From contig OY754987.1 of assembly GCA_963576475.1 (NCBI GenBank), forward strand, positions 5,926,036 to 5,990,035: DNA of 64,000 bases, written 5' to 3'. The DNA comes from Molanna angustata (lineage: Eukaryota; Arthropoda; Insecta; Trichoptera; Molannidae). Below the pieces are notes generated by a model, which did not search any database, was not told where the DNA came from, and saw nothing but the letters and a program-made list of their open reading frames with translations. How positions within the stretch are numbered: position 1 is the stretch's first letter; the number at the start of each line of letters is the position of its first letter. A program made the translations under genes and the position numbers. This document shows, piece after piece, positions 53,932 to 64,000 of this stretch.

Positions 53932-54705
53932 TTTACTCCTCACTAACCCAAAGGGATATAGTGGGGAGTTATAATTTCGCATTTTTTAAGGATATTTTTT
54001 TTATTGCAGATTATCAACTAGTATCATGCTGAAATTGAAATAGTTTCATCACAATGTATCTGTGTGTCTGTGTGCTATGTGCTGTGTGCTATGTACGGTG
54101 TGTTTATTTTACTTTATCGATTATAGACTACAGCAAATTTTTTTATATCTGATACTCACTTAGACCCCATTAGATTTTGAACGATATCTGAATAGTACTT
54201 CTCATTTTTTTAACTTAGTATCAAATTTTTTAACAGATTTTTAATTTAATTTAACAGAACCGGGAAATCAAGGCACCTACAGGGCTTACGACCTGTCATC
54301 GGCTGGTTTACGTGATCACTTTATGCGCTTGCGCAACGTTCACCAATTGTGCCTTTTAATGGAGACTTCGTCTCTATTGCGATAATTAAAAATCTGTTAA
54401 AAAATATCTTTGACTCCCGACAGGGAAAAAAATCCAATGTTTGCGCATATGCAATAATAAAAATATTCGATTAGTATCAAATATTCCAAAGTGACTCCAA
54501 AATCAGTAAACTTAAAATTTGAAATTCTTATTTTCAAATTGGTAAAAAGACACATCACTTTCATAAAATGGCATTGAAGAATTATCAATATTTTCATAAT
54601 AAAATATTTACCTTAATAAAAAAACAATTTAACAAACTAAATACTGAATATTTTCCATACAAAATTTGAATTCTTTAAAGAATGACTTGTTTGTGAGGAG
54701 TTTAG
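53932..54705 (+). mobile_element. Dispersed family G element interrupted by family C
   Basis: It starts ACTCCTCACTAACCCAAAGG and ends GTGAGGAGTTTAGC. Removal of the family C insertion leaves about 520 bases, like the copy at 52866-53398. Confidence 0.65.
54227..54470 (-). mobile_element. Dispersed repeat family C insertion with 12-bp target duplication
   Basis: TTAGTATCAAAT lies on both sides (54215-54226 and 54471-54482). The inserted 244 bases run from TTTTTAACAGATTTTTAATT to AAAAATATTCGA and include AGGCACCTACAGGGCTTACG. This copy defines the ends of family C. A 12-base duplication suggests retroposition, but no tRNA-like head is seen. Confidence 0.75.
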
Positions 54706-55224
54706 CGTTGGCTACAACCCACTTGTATTTAATTATTTTAAAAAAGAAAAAAAAATCGTCAATCATGGGTGACATGTGCGTGTGCATACTCTCACGACAG
54801 TCAGTTTAATTACATACTTAATTACATCATTTTAACGACATACAGTCTGAAAAAACCTGTTTTACAACTTACTTACTTAATAACAAACAGCACAAAGCGA
54901 GTAGCAATCTTACTATTAGTCATTTCTATAATAAAGTTTATTGTTTTTGTTCTTAAATGCACGTCATATGATCAGAAAATGTTTTGCATAATATTCCATT
55001 TATAACACAAGATAAAACCATAATATATATTTATTATGATGAACAATATTGTTTGAAGAAAGAACGCAGTAAGTACACGACTGACCTCCATGGTGAGGCG
55101 TTTAAACTCTGCGCCACCATTCTGGGTACAATTTCAAGCAAATGACTAAATTATTGAAAAATAAGTATATATGTATTATATATTTTTTTTATTTCTATTA
55201 CAGTTGGTAAGCCTCAATAAGATT
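54706..55224. other. Unassigned AT-rich stretch
   Basis: No gene or repeat family is recognised. Confidence 0.45.
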
Positions 55225-56171
55225 TAATAATGCCATGTCCGCTGGCTTCTCAGTTCAGAAGGGTGTCCGCCAGGGATGTAAACTGTCCCCTGCTCTCTTT
55301 AACATCTACGGAGAGTATATAATGAGGAAAGCTCTGGATGGTTGGGAGGCCGGTTTCAGCATTGGTGGGCAAGAAAATCTCCAACTTACGCTTTGCAGAC
55401 GACACAACTCTGGTAGCCACAAACGAGACCGATATGAAACAACTTTTGGATCGTGTTGAGAGGGAAAGTCTATCACTCGGTCTGAGCATAAACCAATGCA
55501 AAACCAAACTGATGGTGATTGATAGAGCATGTAAACTTCCCCCAATAAACCTTCTAAACCATCTTGAGATAGTACATGATTTCACATATCTGGGTTCTAA
55601 CATATGTGACACCGGTGGTTGTGAAGCGGAAGTGAAAAGACGTATCGCCATGGCAAAGGGAGCACTGGGAAAGCTCACAAGAGTATGGAAGGACAGGACC
55701 ATTACGAAAAACATGAAGGCTAGACTCATTAGGGCTCTGATATTCTCGATGTTCCTGTATGGTGTGGAAACATGGACACTTAGGAAGTCAGAGCGAAAGA
55801 GGATTGATGCTTTCGAAATGTGGTGCTGGAGGCGTATGTTGCGCATACCATGGACAGCCAGAAGAACCAATGTGTCAATTATAGACGAGCTGAAGATCGA
55901 GGATCGTCTATCGACGATATGTTACAGACGTATCCTTCAATTCTTTGGACATATTGCCAGAAGGGAACCAGACTGCCTCGAGAAGCTTGTTGTGATGGGC
56001 AGCGTGGAAGGACGGAGATCACGTGGTCGCTCACCGACCAGATGGAGCGATTTGGTTAAGTCCACAATGGGGTCTTCGGTGACTGGTGCTCTGCGTTCAG
56101 CCCAAAACAGATTGGCATGGAGGCGGGCCATACGTGTGGCGACAGACTACAGCCGCTATCCTCAGTCATGA
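55225..56171 (+). pseudogene. LINE ORF2 fragment: RT C-terminal half, one frameshift
   Basis: The remnant starts within the RT domain (VRQGCKLSPALFNIYGEYIM) in one frame. Near 55365-55375 it continues in another frame with KKISNLRFADDTTLV, whose FADD holds the catalytic aspartates. It then runs open to TGA at 56171: LGLSINQCKTKLMV (thumb), VHDFTYLGSNI, LYGVETWTLRK, EMWCWRRMLRIPWT, RRILQFFGHIARR and a SRGRSPTRW block. Everything before the palm is missing, so it is a 5'-truncated copy with one frameshift. It differs clearly from the LINE at 28754-30811 and belongs to another family. A SINE follows within about 20 bases. Confidence 0.8.
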
Positions 56172-56189
56172 GGAAAAGGACGAATATAT

Positions 56190-56370
56190 ATGGTAAGCCG
56201 TTCGGTTTCTGTGCGGGCGTCCTGGGTTCGATTCCCAGCAGATTTTATTTAAATTTATTTCTCACGCAGATATTACTTCTCTGGGCTGGAAACACTGGTT
56301 GGTTGGAAGAAATTGCCATACGGCAATAAACTCGCCACTTGCACAGGGTGCAAGGAAGTGTTCATTATTA
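56190..56370 (+). mobile_element. tRNA-derived SINE family 3
   Basis: GGTAAGCCGTTCGGTTTCTG and the B-box GGGTTCGATTCC form a tRNA-like head. The body has TTCTCTGGGCTGGAAACACT, GCCATACGGCAATAAACTCG and CACAGGGTGCAAGGAAGTGT. It is closely similar to 62815-62995. The A-box part is cut off. Confidence 0.7.
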
Positions 56371-56869
56371 TTAACATTTCAATAAAGTTAGTAAAATATT
56401 AAACAATTTAAAAACAAAAAAAATCTCATTAGGTGGCATGCCCATTCTTAGGTAGAATTCATCACGCAAGTTCTTTGTTATCTTGGATAGTTGAAAGAAA
56501 TTGCCATTCAGTAACAATTGGGGGTGGTAAGAAGCGTTTATTTTACAATATATAATACATACCTTAGATTATATATGATACAGATACCTAGTCAGCGCAA
56601 TGAATGTATGCCAATCTAAAACTACGCTGAAACAGACGAATTTCTAGTATACGTACACCTACATAATACGTAGACCAACCGATCTACCGCCTCACACACA
56701 CATGTAAAAAAACTTGGCATACATTTGATTCGAAATTTGTACTACACGCGGCTTCTGTACATTATATACATTATAATTCTATGATACATACATTGAATAT
56801 CAGTTAAATAGCAAAAAATCATATTATTTGGACGTAATAATAAGCCACAAAATAAATGACAATGTAATA
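56371..56869. other. Stretch with a SINE family 3 tail scrap
   Basis: TTGAAAGAAATTGCCATTCA near 56490 echoes the family 3 tail. No gene is seen. Confidence 0.4.
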
Positions 56870-56945
56870 AAAATAAAAACAGAATGAAAGTGAACGCCCA
56901 GTTGAAATGGTTAAGACATGTTGAAGGTTTAGTGAAACACTGTCA
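56870..56945 (+). pseudogene. LINE ORF2 scrap
   Basis: NRMKVNAQLKWLRHVEG matches the LINE remnant at 58740-58800 (NRMKVNTLRWFGHMG). It is only about 20 codons long. Confidence 0.5.
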
Positions 56946-58170
56946 GAGTACCCTCTTGCTTTTCCAGCTCCCGACTGAGAGTACGGTAGTGGACTCGTTT
57001 ATTTTTTAGTAAAGGACACAAGGATATAAATATAAAACCAGACAGTGTCCTTTATTATTTAGGTTCATACAATAATACGCAACACATTTCTATTACTGTA
57101 GACATTAATTGTATATATCTTTCACAACTGTGATCCTTGCATTTAAAAATGAACAATTTAATCAATTTAGAAGATATGGCATGTGACATAAATTATTAAC
57201 ACCATATTTGATGACTTGCACATACACATATTTGCAATAAACACCATCTTGTAGAAATAACGAGATATTTTTTAACGAAATATTTCGTTTGATAATATTA
57301 TATTTTCAATTTTTTAGCCCGGAGGAACGAACGTTTTTTAGAAATGAAGTATTAAAAAATATATATTTTATTACACTAATTGATTTCAATAACTTTAAAT
57401 TTAAATGTTTTCTATAACAATTCAAACATTTTCGAACGTTTTTGGGTACAGACTCCACACACCGATACTTAATTTTTGATCATTATTTTTTAATAGGTTG
57501 TATAATTCTATGGTTGTAGATAATAAACATTATTATATATGTAGGTACCTATGTACATATATTCCGAGAAAAATTGTAATTTTGTTAGGAAAAGATTGGA
57601 AAAAATAGGTAAAATCATAGAATATCATATATAATTTAAGGGTAAAATATACGAAGGCACTTTGACGACACAAATATATTGTAAAAAAATCTCATTCCGG
57701 GTCACAACTATTTAACTATTTTTTTAAATTAATTCAGCGACTTAGTTTCATAAAGATGAAAAAACAAATTTTATGGTGTCTTATGGGTTCATGGAAAAGA
57801 TAAAATGGAATTGTTCAAAATTTAAATTTGTAACATCGTTCCATGGCATTCTAACAAATAGGATAATTTTTGTAACTTACGTATCCAGCTTCGGGCAATT
57901 TCGTTTCCTTTCGTAAAAAATGTAAACAAAGAACTAAGGCACTGACACATATACACTCACAGAAAAGCACACACACAGATACACATCAAGATGGAGAAAA
58001 TATTAATTTTCTTTTGTCGCCCGTTCTCACCACTATCGATCACATCACACGGGGCGAATCAACAGATGCCGCCGACACTAATGTCAAAACCTTCCCAAAA
58101 ACTGACCGTTTCCCGGGTCGCCGGGACCGAAATTTGCGCTGAAATGGCGAAAAATAAACGCTAAAATCCC
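56946..58170. other. Unassigned stretch upstream of the promoter candidate
   Basis: AT-rich up to about 57950, then increasingly GC-rich with CGGGTCGCCGGGACCG near 58115. No gene is seen. Confidence 0.4.
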
Positions 58171-58404
58171 GCAGCGCGTATAAAAACATACGATTGAACC
58201 GCGACGGACGTTTCTATAATATTATTCGGGGAAAATATTGCAAGTTTTACGCGGTAAACAAAGAAATATGTTGTGATTCGTCGTATGTCGCCGCGCAACC
58301 AAACGAGGCAGAGAAGATTTCAATACTAATCCAGTTGCGAGTGAATGGATAGCGGGAAGGCGGTCTGTCAGTGTGTGCGTGCGCAGTGTGTAGGGTTGGC
58401 AATA
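58171..58404 (+). promoter_or_regulatory. Candidate host promoter and 5' UTR
   Basis: TATAAAA at 58179-58185 lies in an unusually GC- and CpG-rich stretch (58000-58400). A start point about 30 bases on (near 58210) would give a 5' UTR of about 195 bases before the ATG at 58405. An arthropod initiator-like TCAGT sits at 58378. These are pattern matches only. Confidence 0.35.
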
Positions 58405-58452
58405 ATGGACAACGCACTAAATTTATATTTTATCGATGTTTTTCACACACAA
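58405..58452 (+). CDS. Candidate first coding exon of a host gene, 16 codons
   Basis: ATGG begins a frame MDNALNLYFIDVFHTQ that runs directly into a perfect donor GTAAGT at 58453, in phase 0. It lies just downstream of the promoter-like stretch. If real, the rest of the gene must lie beyond an intron that contains at least the LINE remnant at 58683, and probably beyond this window. I do not recognise the peptide. On sequence alone this remains a hypothesis. Confidence 0.35.
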
Positions 58453-58682
58453 GTAAGTCGCCTCGTGCGTTTTATTACAATACTTTTAATTTCATCTGTG
58501 TAATAAATATTTTACAATGAATATACCCGCTGTAATAAGCAATATTATGACAAAGTTCTCATCATGTTAAAGATTTTTATATAAGATTTTATTTGAGAAG
58601 TTATGATTGATTTTGTTTTTACCTGTTGCATTATAAACATGTTTCATTATCAATGTACCTTATTTAATAATATTATAAGAAA

Positions 58683-59070
58683 ATACGTATGACAGCGTAA
58701 GAAATGAGAACATAAGCAAAGAATGTAAGATGAAGAAAGATATCATTAATAGAATGAAAGTGAACACACTGAGATGGTTTGGCCACATGGGTAGAATGAA
58801 TGAGGAACGCCTGACGAAGAAAATATACAATGCGGATAGGATTGGATTGAGAGGCCGGGGCCGCCCAAGAAAGGGATGGCACGACCATGTGAACGATATT
58901 CTGAAAGACGGAAATGTTAGAAGCATGCACAATAGACGAACATGTATGAGACGATGCATGAATGTTGACGAGGCGATGAATGTGTGCCAGGATAGAAAGA
59001 TATGGCGTTCGGTTCTCTCTGCCTACCCCGTAAGGGACATGGCGTGATGGTATGTATGTATGTGTACGTA
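58683..59070 (+). pseudogene. LINE ORF2 C-terminal remnant with TATG tail
   Basis: About 120 residues: MKVNTLRWFGHMGRMNEER, then RGRGRPRKGWHDHVNDIL, a Cys/Met-rich part, and DRKIWRSVLSAYPVRDMA before TGA (59045-59047), followed by TGGTATGTATGTATGTG. The TATG tail differs from the GAA tail of other remnants here. The frame is intact over its length, so this copy is fairly young although it is short. Confidence 0.75.
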
Positions 59071-60104
59071 TAAGAAAATACAATTTAAGCGTGTTCTCTA
59101 TATACCTCCCGAATTTATTTTTTTGCAATTATGTTTTAGTGTATTTATTGAATAATTATGGACATTCAATTAAAATAGGGTAAATTCCTGAACATTTTTT
59201 TTGTAGAGTATGATACTTAATTAAAAAAAAATAACGATTTTTTATATATTTTTTTCTATTTATAAATACTTTAAAATCACACATGGAAAATCACACATTA
59301 ATGATATTTAATTATACGAGTATATAAAACAACTAATAAAAAAAAATAAAGACATTGTTTTCAAAGTTTTTTTCACATATAATTTGTAATCGATTTTTCA
59401 TTAGCATATTCAATAAATATATTTTCAAACAGTAAAAACATGTTTAGAAATGAATATTTTTTCACAATTTACCTGTTTTTACGTTAAAAACAGTAAAATA
59501 TTAATGTTACATCTCAATGAAAAAAATAATAATAATAACGTTCAGCCGGACACGCATAGCTTCGTTTACTTTGTATAAAATACAAAGTTTTTTAAAATAT
59601 CTAATGAACCAAGCTGAAACAGTTTTAACTAGCATTGTCATCGGGAATACATAAATTCTAAAAGTTTCAAAACTCTAATTGGTAGGAAAGCTAGTTAAAA
59701 ATCAATTGCGATTCCAGTATACACACAGACAAATGGAGTTAAAGAAAAGGGTGTAAAAAAGTTTAACAGGTAGATCAAAACGACAGTCAAGGGCTTTTCT
59801 AATGTTAAAAAAAAATATTTTTCGTTTTCAATCAATGAAATTCACGGACAACTAATAAAGAATTTTAAAATCAAAATAAAATGACTAAGAAATGTCAAAA
59901 AAACCTTGGGCTTAGTGTTTTTTATCAAGTCTTCACATATGAAAATTATTAGTATATAAAATGTTCTTTTTGAAATTTATAACATTGGTTAATAAAATCA
60001 ATAAAGTGATGTTATTAATTTTAAGTGAAAATTTTAAATCTGATCAATAGTAACAAATTGCATATACGATAAGAGAAAGATGTCTACAGAAATCAATTTA
60101 AGTG
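59071..60104. other. Unassigned AT-rich stretch
   Basis: No gene or clear repeat family is recognised. Confidence 0.45.
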
Positions 60105-60410
60105 TTTTGCATTTTGTGTATGAAGGAACTTTTAGTATGGTGTAGTGGACTTTTTGTTTGCCAAATAAACACCAACTTAGAGGCTATGTAGCATGTTATA
60201 TGTTCTATATACTTATGGATGAATTCAAAAATTTAAGTAAAAAATTTTGTGTGTCTGTGTGTGTCCCCCCACCCCCCTCCCCCTATGATATTTGATCCGC
60301 TCAATTCACAGAACCCAAAATTTCAGAATACAATAAAGATAGTTAGTTACAGGCCTACAAAACTTTTACACTCAGAATTTTGAATATTCATTTCAGTCAG
60401 GAGCTATCAA
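60105..60410 (-). repeat. Dispersed repeat family F, copy
   Basis: Inverted relative of 39895-40215: GTGTAGTGGACTTTTTG, CACCAACTTAGAGGCTATGT and CAGAACCCAAAATTTC. Confidence 0.6.
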
Positions 60411-61299
60411 CTTTTGAATTTTTACTTTATTTTTTCATATATCTCAAAAAACCATATAAGCTAGAACCCTGTTAATTGGTATAAATAAAGAAATACAAAA
60501 TCTCAAATATGTTTTTCAAAAAAACTCCAGTTTCTTAAACATTTTTTATTAAGAAAAACATTTTTTTAATTAATAATTCATGTTTTTAACTGCCTATAAT
60601 TCCAAAGTTGTTAAAAATATCGAAATAAGCCGAAACACCCCAACTAGATAATTTAATTTGCTATAAAAATATTAACATTGTAGCATCTCAAACTTGACAT
60701 ATATACCTATATGTAAAAATGTATGTACGTATATTTGTTTGTTTGTTTGTGAATTTGTTCAGCTCATTCAGGTTAATGTATTGTTATATATTTATTTATT
60801 TATTCGATATCTAAAAAAATTTAAAAAAGGTTTGTATTGAAGTGAAACTTAGTGGGTTTGTTCAGCGCGCACACGAGATTTTTTATGTATTAAATTTATT
60901 CATTTATTTAATATCTCACACAAGAATTTACAAAAATGATCTATTTGGGACTGTCATTGAATTTTAGGGATTAGTTCAGCGCATAAATCAAGGATCGAAT
61001 AAATAAATTTAGAAAAATAAAAAAAATACCATATAAATAAATAAATCAATGATCGAATAAGTAAATAAATGAATAAAGAAATAAATGAATAAAGAAAGTA
61101 TATTTGTTTGAATAATTAAATAAAATTATAAATGAATAAATGAATAGGGATGGAAGGGAAAAAACGGAATTGTAATTAGCGAATCTAGATAAGAATGATA
61201 AATAATATATAGTAAACATGCCTATCAACCATTTTTATATAAGTGAATAATTTAACAGGCAGGACAAAGTCTGCTGGGTTTTACTAGTATACCTATATG
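60411..61299. other. AT-rich, low-complexity stretch
   Basis: Many ATAAATAAAT/TTATTTATT runs (60785-61140); no gene is seen. Confidence 0.5.
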
Positions 61300-61440
61300 T
61301 TTTATATAGAAAACAAAATATCTTAAAATATTTATTAATTTGTGTGTTTATGTTTTGGTACGTGTTCTTCAATTATGAATACTATCGCCATCGACAGTTG
61401 GATCTCATGTGTTACATGCAACTAGTATTTTTAAACGATA
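61300..61440 (-). repeat. Dispersed repeat family E, copy
   Basis: GGATCTCATGTGTTACATGC and ATAGAAAACAAAATATCTTA match the copies at 32439 and 49770 in inverted orientation. Confidence 0.6.
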
Positions 61441-61849
61441 AATAAATTATTTGTTATTTTGTTATTTTTTTTAAAAATGCATAATATATTTAAAATATGT
61501 CAACCCTATCACAAGCGCATCCAATAAGAGCATGGCCTATGGAATAACAAAGCATGTTCTGCCAAGGGCTCTCGTGATGGTATATTTTAATTGTTTTATT
61601 TTTTATAATAAAATTGTTTCAATAAATAACATAACACGATACAAAACATCATGTAAATAGCAAACAAACATATTTTTTGAATTAGCTGTTTTTAAACAAA
61701 GTAAATACCTAATCAGATGACAACTGCATAGATCAAAAACTCACGTGTATTTCGAAAAAAGAACGTTTGAATAATTGGCCATGTTTGAATATTTAAACAG
61801 AAAACGGCGGGAACATGTCGTAACTAAATTTTATAATAATTTATGGCAG
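61441..61849. other. Unassigned AT-rich stretch
   Basis: No gene is recognised. Confidence 0.45.
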
Positions 61850-62330
61850 CTGACATATTGTCATTAGTCATATTGAAGTTTCCTCATTTCGGTACTCGGC
61901 CAATACTGACATTATCGTCTAGAAACTTAAGACAGATACAAAATACTATTTTCTACAGCTTGACAATTCCAGAATCATAATGATTCAAAATTCTCTCGAG
62001 AAAAAATAATTCCGAATGTACCCCTGAAATTTGGAGATTCCCTCGTAATCCGATAAATTTGTTAGATGTACAACTATAATTTGACAAAAAGATTCTTAGA
62101 TATGATGTTAATACTGTTTTAAATTTTTTAAACTTGTTTTGATGTTGAAAAATGCATAATTCGTATTGTTCATTATGTCGTTCCTATTTCGCGCTAGTCA
62201 CGTCGCAAAAAAATTATGAAGGGACAAACCCCCCCGCTTCTGCTTCAGTACGAGAAGTGGGTTACTACTCGCTAAAAATTATTAGTGCCTGAGCGGCCTT
62301 AAGGATATAAATAGCACTAGTGACTAGGCA
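61850..62330 (-). repeat. Dispersed repeat family D, copy
   Basis: Inverted relative of 31090-31470: GGCCAATACTGACATTATCG and GTCGTTCCTATTTCGCGCTA. Confidence 0.6.
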
Positions 62331-62814
62331 CGTCAAATATTATGTGAATAGAATATAGGTACTGTTTATATTCCTTGAACCCATAAATTTGATAGATGTT
62401 CTCTTCTTGAATTATATTAATGTAAATATCTAAATATGCTTATATGAAACATTAAGCCGGCAAGTTAATTTACTTTGTGTGAAAAACGACCTCAGCTATT
62501 CGAGCTAAGCTAAAATAACTTAGCTTAGCTTTTGGTCTGCAACCGGCCTTATAATTGGAATATTTTGTATTCAATTGTACAACTATTACGTATTTTGTAA
62601 AAAAAACAGTAATGTTTCCAAATAGAATAAAATAAAAAAAAAACGACGGACGCAGGGTGACTTATTCTCGTAAATAAATTTAAATTTTAAATCGGTTTAT
62701 GTTCACCAATAAATTGTCTTTTGATTTATCAATCCAAATTCGATACATAAACATTTGACCTCTGAAGAACCGTTTTGGAATATTGATTCACTCTAAGACA
62801 AAAGATTGTATTGC
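62331..62814. other. Unassigned AT-rich stretch
   Basis: No gene is recognised. A short inverted AGCTAAGCT cluster lies near 62505-62530. Confidence 0.45.
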
Positions 62815-62995
62815 CGTGGCACAGTTGGTAAGCCGTTTGACTTCTGTGCGGGCGTCCTGGGTTTGATCCCCAGCAGAGGAAAAATTGATTTAAATTCAAT
62901 TCTTCCTTCTCTGGGCTGAAAACATTGGTTTGTTGGAAAAAAAGCCATATGGCAATAAACTCGCCACTTGCGCAGGGTGCAAGGAAGTGTTTATT
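62815..62995 (+). mobile_element. tRNA-derived SINE family 3, full copy
   Basis: The A-box TGGCACAGTTGG and a B-box-like GGTTTGATCCC lie in the head. The body TTCTCTGGGCTGAAAACATT and tail CTTGCGCAGGGTGCAAGGAA match 56190-56370. Confidence 0.78.
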
Positions 62996-63099
62996 TATTT
63001 TAAATGGTGGCATAGAAGTTGTCTCATTTGCACAGTTACAAATCGAATTCATAATCAACTGCCCACATTTTTTCAAAACTTGTTTTTTTTATACTGTGA

Positions 63100-63345
63100 G
63101 GATTAGAATAGTGCTTCCACTTTTTCCTACTATCATCATTTTCGGGTGTAAGAGCCGAGTGATCGGGAATATAAGAAGTCAAATAACATTTCACATAGCT
63201 CAGTATTTAGGTTCACCATTTTGAATGTTGCCTTTTTAGTTAAACAAGGCTGGTTTGTGGGGATACACTCATGTGTCTTGCTTCCTTTTAAAAGGTAAAT
63301 GATACCCGAACACCTGTAGCTGGTTACTCCACATTATGAGATGCA
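63100..63345 (+). mobile_element. Dispersed repeat family A, copy
   Basis: TTTTCGGGTGTAAGAGCCGA, AACATTTCACATAGCTCAGT, GTTTGTGGGGATACACTCAT and GTAGCTGGTTACTCCAC are the family blocks in plus orientation. Confidence 0.6.
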
Positions 63346-63644
63346 TATGATTAGGGTTGAGTACCTACCTAATATATCGAATAAAAAACACATCATTGAG
63401 TTATTACAACCCGCCACTGAATTTCGTTTCATTATAAACAACTGTTCATGTTAGTCTGGAGCTATGTTTCCCAAACTTTTTAATTAGGATGAAATTTTTT
63501 AAAATAGTGGGCCAGTACAAAATTTCATACTTAGGTATACTTAAACCATAGTATAAATGTTTATTTTCTGTAAAAGTATACCATAGCAGGTTAAAACAAT
63601 TGGATTATATGACCCGTGAGTAGTTGAGGCTTTCGGAGATAACT

Positions 63645-63994
63645 TGCTTCAAAGTGTTGAAAATTGTTATATTAACTCAGCATTGTCAGCTATAGGTACT
63701 ATGAAGCGTGATTTTTTTATATTTACTACGGAAGAATATTAGAAATTACGCCTTCCACCGACAGACTCTTTGATTGATGGAAAACCCCTGACAGACAGCT
63801 TTATAGAGACTTAACAATTTATTATACTTTAAAGGTGTCTATAGGGGGGTTTCTACCCACCAAGGTGTCTGTAAATGGAAGACATGATTTCTGAGTGGTT
63901 TTCCGTACATTCCGTAGTAAATCACGCTATATATTATTACGCTTCAAAATATAACTGACGTGTTAGTATAGCAATTTTCAACACTTGAAGACAG
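63645..63994. mobile_element. Inverted-repeat (MITE-like) element at the window edge
   Basis: CTTCAAAGTGTTGAAAATTG at the left is mirrored by CAATTTTCAACACTTGAAG at the right. TGATTT..TATTTACTACGGA near 63709 is mirrored near 63910-63930. No coding capacity. The right boundary may extend beyond the window. Confidence 0.6.
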
Positions 63995-64000
63995 TCATCT

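Noticed and set aside
55250..55870. A 206-codon minus-strand frame
   Set aside because: It is antisense to the LINE fragment at 55225-56171, whose plus frames carry RT motifs.
62729..63076. A 115-codon minus frame
   Set aside because: It runs antisense through SINE family 3, and similar frames appear wherever that SINE does.

Overview
The window is 64 kb of very AT-rich, repeat-dominated nuclear DNA from an arthropod, most likely an insect. The basis is intron-containing PIF/Harbinger genes, a piggyBac transposase, a Ty3/gypsy-type LTR element, RTE- and jockey-like LINE remnants, tRNA-derived SINEs and GT-AG splice sites. There is no bacterial gene organisation. I cannot name the species.

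Layout. 1-2.5 kb: edge of a TTAA-flanked foldback element, SINEs and a LINE tail. 2.5-8.5 kb: a decayed PIF/Harbinger transposon that keeps remnants of both genes (Myb-like protein on +, transposase on -) and carries an 83-bp tandem array. 8.6-16.5 kb: LINE 3' ends, a foldback element filled with a 21-bp minisatellite, SINEs and a (CA)n tract. 16.65-24.68 kb: a strikingly uniform 87-bp satellite of about 92 units. 25.3-28.3 kb: two probable exons of a host gene on the minus strand. 28.5-31.0 kb: a triple nest, with a LINE inside a SINE inside a MITE. 33.26-39.71 kb: a young Ty3/gypsy-type LTR element on the minus strand with nearly identical LTRs and an in-frame deletion in pol. 41.07-44.72 kb: a second TTAA foldback element, then a full-length piggyBac element with an intact 612-residue transposase. 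45-49 kb: a 313-bp satellite. 49-64 kb: LINE, SINE and MITE copies, and at 58.2-58.46 kb a promoter-like, CpG-containing stretch with a possible first coding exon on the plus strand.

How it fits together. Almost every recognised gene belongs to a mobile element. Only the piggyBac transposase looks fully functional. The LTR element looks recent but cannot encode its own replication enzymes, and the LINEs are truncated. Four separate tandem arrays (83, 21, 87 and 313 bp units) occur here; at least two lie inside terminal-inverted-repeat elements. Host coding sequence is limited to short exon candidates that I could not assign to a family.

Limits. Everything was read by eye from sequence and reading frames. 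Boundaries of dispersed repeats are approximate, and family names for LINE clades are tentative.
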